Assembly: GCA_021785115.1 (NCBI GenBank) | Contig: JAJYGO010000178.1 | Span: forward strand, 1 to 13,966 | Origin: Chloroflexota bacterium | GTDB taxonomy: Bacteria; Chloroflexota; Limnocylindria; Limnocylindrales; CSP1-4 | Length of the DNA stretch: 13,966 bases | Direction: 5' to 3' | Part shown: positions 7,493 through 13,966 of the stretch, in pieces | How positions within the stretch are numbered: position 1 is the first letter of the stretch | Layout: the number at the start of each line of letters is the position of its first letter | Program-made: the position numbers and the translations under genes | The notes under the pieces: model-generated | Seen by the model: only the letters and a program-made list of their open reading frames with translations | Told to the model about the DNA's origin: nothing | Databases searched by the model: none

Positions 7493-10400
7493 CGAATACG
7501 TCGCGGCGGCCGCCGTCGAATACGCGGCGCGAGCGAGAGATCGGGGCCTGCTCGCGTCCCGCCCGATTCGGTTCGACGGGTTCAGCGAACGCGAGCTGGC
7601 CCCGCTGCGGCCCGCGCTCGAGTCGGTCCTGCCCTCCAGCCGCGTCCGCGTGCTGGGCTCCTTGAACAACGATGCCCAAGGGGCGGTGAACGCCGAGCGA
7701 GCCACGCGCTATCGGAACGAAGTCGACGCTAGCGGGGGCCGTGCTTCGTTCGTGCTCCTCGTGCCGCAGGGGCAGGTGGTCGAGTCGTCACTCGACGAGC
7801 CCGCCTTCTTGGTCGTGCCTCGCTCCAAGGTGTTCACAGACGCGCTCGTCCGCCTTCGGACCCGACTTCGCCTCACGAATAGCGACATCGAGGCCATACG
7901 AGAGTCGGCCCGCTACCGGCAGGCGGAATCGATATTCGCGTTCCTCTACGCTTGGGAGATCGGGGACGCGGCCGCGGCAATGAATGCGAGCAGTGAGTAC
8001 CTCGGACTCCTCGCCGACCACGGGTTGGCCGGTCCCATCCCCGACGTCGTGAGCCGGCTGCGCGAGAACTCGCGGGCGATGGAGGTCCTGCTACGGCCAG
8101 CCCAGTCGCCGGGACGCGTAGTCGACGAGTTGACGAACGCGGTCGGACTCCATGGCGATGAGTACGGCGACGAGATCGTCGAATTGTTGACGTGGCTCCG
8201 CGCAGGCCGGCCTGGGGTTCCGCCTCCGGCGTTTGACTTCGGTCGATGGCCCCGGGCGACCATAGAGGTCGCCAAGGTCCGGTTCGAGCCAGATCTCCGC
8301 AAGGCGCCGCACCTCGGCTGGTCGGACATCGACGGGGTGATCACCGCTGATGGTGGCAAAGCTCGCATCGAGTGGGTGCCCTTGTACGTTCCCCCGGGGA
8401 CGACCTACGAAACCGAACTCATCGAGGAAACGTCACAGCGCGTCGTGAAGCGTATCGGGAATCGGTCTGCATCCCCGCGCCGGAGCGTCAATTGGGGCGC
8501 GCTGCTCAGAGGCGACGAGCTCCGTGCCGAGTTGCGCGATCTGAACCCCGCCGGCGACGAAGAGGGGTACCTCTTCAGGATTCGAGTCAAGGTCCTGCAG
8601 GGCAAGCGGTGGATGTCCGATCTCGAGACGCTCCCATTCAGCGTCGAGCTCGCCCCGCCGGCCGAGGACCTTGTATCGACCGCGCCCAGCCTGTACCACG
8701 CGCTGTACCGCTACCACTCCGAACAGCGCGCTCTTGGCCCAACCCCTTGCCCCGGCGACTGGCAGGAGTTGCGTCCGACGAGCGTCTGCCTCGTGTCAGC
8801 CGATGGCAAGAACAAGGAGGCAACGCTGGACGTCAGCTCCGCCCTCGTGGACATCGAGCGCATAGCCATAGCCGACCCCGACTTCCTTGGCCCGTGGCGG
8901 TGGGTCTCGGACGAAGAGGGGCTCGCGCCGCGGGGCGCAAGTCTCCATCAGGATCGGGCGCGTCCGCGGCCAGGCCCCGAGACCGAGGCATTCCTGGATG
9001 CACGACGCCACCTATTCGAGCGGCTGCAGGAACGGGGATCGGTGGAGCGCGCTGATTTCCGCGACGCTGGCACGCGTCGTGTCGCCCTCGATTACGTCCG
9101 TGCATTCGAGTCGCTCATCGGAAACGTGAGGGAGCACGCCCGGATGGTGGATGGCATCGCCGACGCGGATCGTCTGCGGTGCGCCGAGTACCTCGGGTAT
9201 GACGCCGTGCTTCTCCACGTTCGCGAAGGCGCAGCCGGAGCGGCGTATCCCGTCCTCCTCGTCTCCCCAACCAGCCCCGTGGTAATCGCGTGGCTGCTCG
9301 ACTTTCAGGATCTCGTGTACGCGTGGTCGCGGGGACGGTTCGATGCCGCCCTCAAGCCGTCGTACAAGGGCGTGGTGGAGAGCTTGGGGGCCGGACCTCG
9401 CTCCATGGTCTACGTGACCCCCGGGGCGGACGACCGCGTATCTTGGTGGGGGTTCGGGGGAAGCGTGGCAGCACTGTGGCAGTGCTACCTCCCGATCGGC
9501 GAGCACGATGCCGTTCGGAGCAAGGACTGGGAGAGGCGAGTACTCACGCTCCTCGGGCTCCCTGCGAGGACGGTCGGCGCGGGGAGAGGCGACGCGCGGC
9601 GCATCGGCCAACGGCTCAAGCGGTACTGCGTGCTGCATCCAACCACCAACCAGCTCAAGCTAGCCGCGGTCATCCCGGGAGACGGTTTCGAGGTTCTCGA
9701 GGCCCTCCGTGTGATCGACGAGAAGGCGGGGACCCCGCCTGGCGCGCAATCCGTACGCGACATCCGGTACGAGGTGACCATCGTCGGCCCACGGAGCATC
9801 ACGCTCGGCCGCGCGATCGACGACTTCACGCTCAACCCGGGCGAGGCGAGATGGCGAAGGTTCTCCGACGCGATCCTGGACAATCCTGAGACTGTCCTTT
9901 CCCCGAGCTTCGGCTTTGCCAAGCGACCGGTGCCAGCGCCGGTGCATCACCCCGGGATGTTCTGGTCGCGGCTCGCAGACGAGATGCGCACATTCTCAGA
10001 CGGGGTCAATCTGACGATCCTCGGCCCGATGCTGTCCACGTCAGTTGGAGTCGCACCAGTCGCGATGGACGACGACGACACCCGCATGGCTGGCATCGTC
10101 GCGCGACCGGCCACGCGTCTCCTCCCTGCTGCCGTCTCCACGCAATACGAGGGCAACTGGGTGCTTGCGATCACGGCGCCCGCGCGACCCGGGGCCTCGT
10201 GCAGCTCGTCTGGCCTTAGCGCGCTTGCGGCCGCCATCAATCTCGCGCATGGGGTGGTCGATGACCGACACCAGGTCGGCCTCCAGGTGGCCTTGGCGGG
10301 CGGGATGTCCGACGCCATCCGGGCCGCGCACGAGGTGAGCGACTGGGTCGTCATGTCCGACCCGCTGTTCGCGATCGAGCAAATCGATCGCCCAGCCAGC

Positions 10401-12506
10401 ACCGACCACGACGCATTGCTTCTCGACTACTCGCCCGAATTCGACCCGTATCCGGGCGGCCGCGTGGTCGTAACCACATCCAGTCTCGGCGAGCTCGCTG
10501 CGTTGTCTGGCGCCGTTGGTCACGCGCTGACCGGTGACGCCCCGATGGCGGCCATCCTGTCGAGCATCAGCTCTCGCCTGCTCCTAGGTCTGGCCAACCC
10601 GACGCAGCAGGTCGTCCACGGGCTGGTCGGTCTCGCGCTCACGCGCATGTTCGTGGCGGCCGCCAACCCGGCTGCGCTGGTGATCCCCATCGATGGGCAC
10701 GAGGACATGTTCGTCACCCACCGGAAAGCGTCGTCTGGCCAGATGGCTGACCTGCTGGTCGTTGACCTTACCGACGGCTTGTCGTTCGAGGTGATCGAGT
10801 CGAAGTGGAGCGGACGGGCGAACCTCCAGGCCCAACTCGATGGCGCACTCGGCCAGGCGAAGGCCACCGCTGAGGTGATCCGATCGGAGTATCTCGCGTA
10901 CGACGGCGTTGACCGCGCGATGCGCGCCGAGAACCTCCTCGATGTTGCGCTGTTCCACCTGGCTCGAGGCGCGCGCCACGGCCTGAGCATCCCGGTTCGC
11001 CCGGCGCAGCTCCGCGAGGCGTTCTCGCCCGATGCCTTGCGCACGGCCCGGGTCTCTGCGTCTGTCGTGGCCTGGTGTCCTGACACGTCGACCGGATCGG
11101 ACCGCGGCATCGAACACGACGGGGTGCGCGAGTGGTTGCACGGATCCGACGATATCCGGCACTACGCCGAGATGATGCTGTCGTGGCCGTCGGCGGTGTC
11201 CCCCGTCGACGCCGCGCACGGCGGAGTGGAGAGTGAGGTCGCGCCAGAGCGCGACGAGACGCTGGCGGCAGTCAAAGAAGTGGAGGAGGAGACGGCAACC
11301 GCAGGCGGTGGCGACGGACACCCGGCGTCGCAGACGCAGCAAGGCGTGCCGTCAACGAGTCTTCGATCACCTGCCGCCGCCGCATCTACTCCTGACGCTG
11401 CTGCCACATCTCAGACAAGCGATCGGGACGAATGCGTTGTGCTTGGGCACGTCGTGAACAGTGAACGGGTAGCCACGTGGTGCCCGACCCGCCTCTCCAA
11501 CGGTCACATGATCCTCGTTGGCGGATCGGGCGCCGGCAAGACGACGGCGCTCCGTCACATCACCAGTCAACTACGGGCGCTTGGCGTCCCTGTCCTCGTC
11601 CTCGACTTCCACGGCGATATCGAACCGTACGGGAGCCCGGAGGAGCTCCACTCGTTCGACTACGAGGGGAACAAGGCCTTTGTGAATCCCTTCCATCTTG
11701 ATCCGTCGCTGGGCTCTCGTCTTACGCCCACGCGGCTGAAGTGGGAGTTCATCGAGGCGTGGCGGTCGCAATACCCCTCGATGGGCGTCCAACAGACGAA
11801 CTTCCTCACGGAGTTGATCGAGTCCGCCTTCGCTCGCGCCGGCATCAATGACGATCCCGCCACGTGGCGACGGGCCGTGACATTCGGCGACGTCATCGAC
11901 GAGTTCGACGCTTCTGACACACCCGACACGGTCAAGTCGAAGATCCGGGCCTACATGAAACGCTTCAGCGAATGGAAGATCTTCCACGGTGGCGAGGGCA
12001 TCGGCGTCGAGATGTTCCTCAACCGGTCGGTGCGCCTGGATCTCTCTCAACTTGACGAGTCGGCGCGGAATATCCTCGCCGATGTCGTGCTGCGGCGCCT
12101 CTTCCTGCTCGTGCGTGCCCTCGGCCCAGTCGACCCGGAAGCAAAGGGGTGGGAGAAGTTCAGGCTCTACGTCGTGATAGACGAAGCCCAGTTGCTGATG
12201 GGCAGTACAGGCGATGCCAAGGCCAGTCTGACGAAGTACGCCGCGGAGGCTCGGAAGTTCGGAATCGGCCTCATCCTTGCCACGCAGCTCCGGGACAACG
12301 TTCCCGCCGAGATATGGGGCAATATCGACACGCGTCTCTTCATGCAAGCGTTGGATCCGGGTGAGCGAGCCCGGAATGCCCGAGCGGCAAACGTGGCCGA
12401 GGACGCTCTTCGATCGCTATCACGCGGCGAGGCAATCCTCATCAGCTCGAGCCAACCTCGGCAGATCCCGCTTACCGTTCGGATTGAGCCTGCCTGGCTG
12501 ACTTGA
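7485..12506 (+). CDS. DptH (DndH)-like protein: PD-(D/E)XK motif plus HerA-type ATPase
   Basis: 1673 aa, starting at TTG 7485, the first possible start after an in-frame stop at 7467; it overlaps the previous gene by eight bases. Residues 1 to ~930 are mostly unassigned, with beta-rich stretches near 330-420. A conserved-looking block around 952-1000 (DWVVMSD, then LLLDYSPEF) precedes a nuclease-like motif: Asp1089 in MADLLVVD, Glu1105-x-Lys1107 in EVIESKW, and Gln1124 on the following helix. A Ser/Thr/Ala/Glu-rich linker (~1246-1312) leads to a HerA/FtsK-type motor: Walker A G1346-GSGA-G1351-K1352-T1353, Walker B VVID1566-E1567-AQ, then an ATQLRDNVPAEIWGNI segment typical of HerA-family ATPases. 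From family knowledge, DptH is ~1700 aa with a C-terminal HerA-like ATPase and acts with DptF and DptG in restriction, so length and layout fit. It is the likely DNA translocase and cutting subunit. A conjugative ATPase is unlikely because no mobilisation genes are present. ATPase is certain, nuclease motif probable, DptH relationship probable. Confidence 0.92.
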   Translation: MGNEYVAAAAVEYAARARDRGLLASRPIRFDGFSERELAPLRPALESVLPSSRVRVLGSLNNDAQGAVNAERATRYRNEVDASGGRASFVLLVPQGQVVESSLDEPAFLVVPRSKVFTDALVRLRTRLRLTNSDIEAIRESARYRQAESIFAFLYAWEIGDAAAAMNASSEYLGLLADHGLAGPIPDVVSRLRENSRAMEVLLRPAQSPGRVVDELTNAVGLHGDEYGDEIVELLTWLRAGRPGVPPPAFDFGRWPRATIEVAKVRFEPDLRKAPHLGWSDIDGVITADGGKARIEWVPLYVPPGTTYETELIEETSQRVVKRIGNRSASPRRSVNWGALLRGDELRAELRDLNPAGDEEGYLFRIRVKVLQGKRWMSDLETLPFSVELAPPAEDLVSTAPSLYHALYRYHSEQRALGPTPCPGDWQELRPTSVCLVSADGKNKEATLDVSSALVDIERIAIADPDFLGPWRWVSDEEGLAPRGASLHQDRARPRPGPETEAFLDARRHLFERLQERGSVERADFRDAGTRRVALDYVRAFESLIGNVREHARMVDGIADADRLRCAEYLGYDAVLLHVREGAAGAAYPVLLVSPTSPVVIAWLLDFQDLVYAWSRGRFDAALKPSYKGVVESLGAGPRSMVYVTPGADDRVSWWGFGGSVAALWQCYLPIGEHDAVRSKDWERRVLTLLGLPARTVGAGRGDARRIGQRLKRYCVLHPTTNQLKLAAVIPGDGFEVLEALRVIDEKAGTPPGAQSVRDIRYEVTIVGPRSITLGRAIDDFTLNPGEARWRRFSDAILDNPETVLSPSFGFAKRPVPAPVHHPGMFWSRLADEMRTFSDGVNLTILGPMLSTSVGVAPVAMDDDDTRMAGIVARPATRLLPAAVSTQYEGNWVLAITAPARPGASCSSSGLSALAAAINLAHGVVDDRHQVGLQVALAGGMSDAIRAAHEVSDWVVMSDPLFAIEQIDRPASTDHDALLLDYSPEFDPYPGGRVVVTTSSLGELAALSGAVGHALTGDAPMAAILSSISSRLLLGLANPTQQVVHGLVGLALTRMFVAAANPAALVIPIDGHEDMFVTHRKASSGQMADLLVVDLTDGLSFEVIESKWSGRANLQAQLDGALGQAKATAEVIRSEYLAYDGVDRAMRAENLLDVALFHLARGARHGLSIPVRPAQLREAFSPDALRTARVSASVVAWCPDTSTGSDRGIEHDGVREWLHGSDDIRHYAEMMLSWPSAVSPVDAAHGGVESEVAPERDETLAAVKEVEEETATAGGGDGHPASQTQQGVPSTSLRSPAAAASTPDAAATSQTSDRDECVVLGHVVNSERVATWCPTRLSNGHMILVGGSGAGKTTALRHITSQLRALGVPVLVLDFHGDIEPYGSPEELHSFDYEGNKAFVNPFHLDPSLGSRLTPTRLKWEFIEAWRSQYPSMGVQQTNFLTELIESAFARAGINDDPATWRRAVTFGDVIDEFDASDTPDTVKSKIRAYMKRFSEWKIFHGGEGIGVEMFLNRSVRLDLSQLDESARNILADVVLRRLFLLVRALGPVDPEAKGWEKFRLYVVIDEAQLLMGSTGDAKASLTKYAAEARKFGIGLILATQLRDNVPAEIWGNIDTRLFMQALDPGERARNARAANVAEDALRSLSRGEAILISSSQPRQIPLTVRIEPAWLT

Positions 12507-12606
12507 CGTGTCGCTCGTTGCGCTGCCGAGGCTGTGACAGGCAGGACGTATTGCCGCGCGTGCCCATACATGCGCCAGTACCACTGACCGCTCATGGGCT
12601 GGGCGT

Positions 12607-13962
12607 CTACCAGCTCTCCTCCGGGCCGAGCGGGCTCCATCCGTTGAGATGGGGCTTGAAGTCGTCTGGCTTGGGTTCCGGGACCACAGGGATCAGCCGC
12701 GCAGGATGGGCCAGCGGATCGAGCGCGGCGAGTCTTCGCTCAACGAACTCGAGGTGCGCCTCGAGCTCCGCCCGGGCAGGCAAGTCCACGCTGGCGAGGA
12801 GGTTCCTCGCGGCTGCCAGGAACTCCCGGTGCTGCCGCACGTCCTGCCATTCGCGTGACCGGGCGACGAACGCGTCCCACCGGGCCTGCTCGTCGTATTT
12901 GGCGCGCGCGGCGGCCATGGCGGCCTCCCACTGGCGTCGGCGCTCGGCGGCCTTTCGCTCGCGCTCCTGTTTCTCCACCTCGGCCTCGAGCCTGCGGATC
13001 TCGATGCGGCGAAAGATGCGCGGCAGGCGTTCCTCGAGCCTCATGGTGCTGGAATCGGCGATGCGGTACCCGTTGTAGGGCAGGCCGGGTCCTTCCGTGA
13101 TCAGCTCGAGGTCGCCAGTGCTGACGAACTCGGTGTCACGGCGCTCGAGCCACTTCGCGCGCCTCGAGCGGTCGTCCCAGTGGCGGTACGAACGCGCCCT
13201 GCCGCCCTTCGCGGACACCTCCCGGATCCGGATCCCGTACTCCCCGGCCGGGGAGCGCAGGCGTAGGTGCGGGTGGTCGGCCTCGCGATCGCGCTGGTAG
13301 GAGACGATAGGGACCAAGCCCACGCGTTCGGCCCATACGACCTCGACGCCACGCCGCGGGGCCTCGTCAGTGATCGCCTGAAGGATGCGCGCGGCTCGGC
13401 TGAGGTGATCTCTGCCGACGAGCTGCCAATCCCGATTGTCGAGGAATGCCTTTACCGCCGGGTGATACCTCGTGACGCGCTCGGGGACTGGCACCGGCAA
13501 CTCGTCGACCAGGTCCTCGAACTGGCGCACGAGGGCAACCTCGTAACGGGTCTCTCGCCACGCGCCGGCGCTCGTGACCTCGAGTCGCCAACCCTTCGGC
13601 CGGCTGGGCGAGCGGTTACTGGCCTGCACCAGCTCGTCGTAGCCGAGCTTGGTCTTGTAGTCGTCGCCGATCGCGAGATGGCCATCGGCGGCGAGTGCCC
13701 GCGCAAACAGGTCGTCGGCGCCGCCTGGATCCTCAGCGGCGGGCCGCGAGTGCGTCTCGAGCCAGCGGCGACCTGCCTCAGTGATCGAGGCCGTCCAGTT
13801 CGCACCGTTGCCCTTGGTGGCCACGAGCCCCCGATTGCGTAACGAGCCGGCGCTGATTCGACGACTCACCGCTGTCTCTTCATCGACCGTGGGGCACCCG
13901 TCACGGATCCACTCCAGCGTCGCCACCTGGATCTCGCTGAGTGCGTCGGCCCTTCTGCCCAT
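12607..13962 (-). CDS. Hypothetical protein of an actinobacterial family, winged-helix-like N-terminus
   Basis: 451 aa from an ATG at 13960-13962, four bases from the right edge, so a start further upstream cannot be excluded. Residues ~8-70 look like a small winged-helix domain (helices plus a SAGSLRNRGLV recognition-like segment and a TEAGRRWLE wing). The middle, ~120-300, is a mixed domain rich in Arg, Trp and Tyr with no catalytic motif I know. Residues ~309-375 form a highly charged Glu/Arg helix, probably coiled coil. The end has the pattern PEPKPDDFKPHLNGWSPLGP. I know this architecture from a common actinobacterial hypothetical family sometimes mislabelled PE-PGRS; its function is not established. 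It is transcribed toward the defence operon across a ~100-base gap in which I saw no clear terminator, so it is probably not part of the operon. DNA binding is a guess from the N-terminus. Confidence 0.88.
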   Translation of the reverse strand: MGRRADALSEIQVATLEWIRDGCPTVDEETAVSRRISAGSLRNRGLVATKGNGANWTASITEAGRRWLETHSRPAAEDPGGADDLFARALAADGHLAIGDDYKTKLGYDELVQASNRSPSRPKGWRLEVTSAGAWRETRYEVALVRQFEDLVDELPVPVPERVTRYHPAVKAFLDNRDWQLVGRDHLSRAARILQAITDEAPRRGVEVVWAERVGLVPIVSYQRDREADHPHLRLRSPAGEYGIRIREVSAKGGRARSYRHWDDRSRRAKWLERRDTEFVSTGDLELITEGPGLPYNGYRIADSSTMRLEERLPRIFRRIEIRRLEAEVEKQERERKAAERRRQWEAAMAAARAKYDEQARWDAFVARSREWQDVRQHREFLAAARNLLASVDLPARAELEAHLEFVERRLAALDPLAHPARLIPVVPEPKPDDFKPHLNGWSPLGPEESW

Positions 13963-13966
13963 CGAC

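Noticed and set aside
11571..12347. Leftward reading frame of 258 codons inside the HerA domain
   Set aside because: It is antisense to the Walker A-to-Walker B part of a clear HerA-type ATPase; stop-free antisense frames are common at this G+C content.
7485..12506. Conjugative or VirB4/TraD-like transfer ATPase
   Set aside because: There is no relaxase, pilus or coupling gene nearby. The nuclease-like motif, the large N-terminal region and the operon context fit a DptH-like restriction protein better.
1321..12506. BREX, DISARM or a Z1/MutL/AIPR methylase cluster
   Set aside because: No PglZ-type phosphatase, BrxC/BrxL, adenine methylase, SNF2-type helicase, phospholipase-D protein, Z1 helicase, MutL-like ATPase or Vsr was seen.
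12507..12606. Strong intrinsic terminator or attachment site in the convergent gap
   Set aside because: Only trivial inverted repeats (CAGT-ACC-ACTG) and no T-tract were seen, and there is no direct repeat shared with the left gap at 560-640.
1..13966. CRISPR arrays, tRNA genes, insertion-sequence ends or tandem repeats
   Set aside because: No regularly spaced repeats, no tRNA arm motifs and no transposase or terminal inverted repeats were found on reading both strands.

Overview
The window is very G+C-rich (about two thirds G+C by eye), with strong G/C at third codon positions and heavy use of CTC and GAG codons. The rightmost gene resembles a hypothetical protein family I know mainly from actinobacteria. 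I therefore read it as chromosomal DNA of a high-GC Gram-positive (actinobacterial) organism, with moderate confidence and no genus call. No tRNA, rRNA, CRISPR array, insertion sequence, integrase or transposase was seen.

Layout: positions 1-559 hold the 3' end of an unrecognised gene cut by the left edge and a small zinc-ribbon-like ORF overlapping it in another frame. A leftward gene (641-1306) encodes a [4Fe-4S] HhH-GPD DNA glycosylase. Its active-site pattern (Tyr125, Asp143) fits the T:G-mismatch (Mig.Mth) type rather than MutY or endonuclease III. Diverging from it, a rightward four-gene operon with overlapping junctions runs from 1321 to 12506: a DNA cytosine-C5 methyltransferase, a 918-residue P-loop ATPase, a 624-residue protein of unknown fold, and a 1673-residue protein with a PD-(D/E)XK-type nuclease motif and a C-terminal HerA-like ATPase. 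A leftward 451-residue hypothetical gene (12607-13962) converges on the operon. There are no gene-free stretches above 300 bases.

Interpretation: the last three operon genes look like a divergent DptF-DptG-DptH (DndFGH) restriction set, which is normally coupled to phosphorothioate modification by DndABCDE. Here no sulfur-modification gene is present; the first gene of the operon is a complete m5C methyltransferase. The most economical model is a restriction-modification (phage-defence) system in which m5C marks self and the Dpt-like ATPase/nuclease complex attacks unmarked DNA. The divergent glycosylase would repair the T:G mismatches produced when m5C deaminates, the role Vsr plays beside many cytosine methylases. 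The methylase, glycosylase and HerA-ATPase assignments rest on visible motifs. The Dpt relationship rests on gene order, size and remembered family features, and the mechanism is inference.
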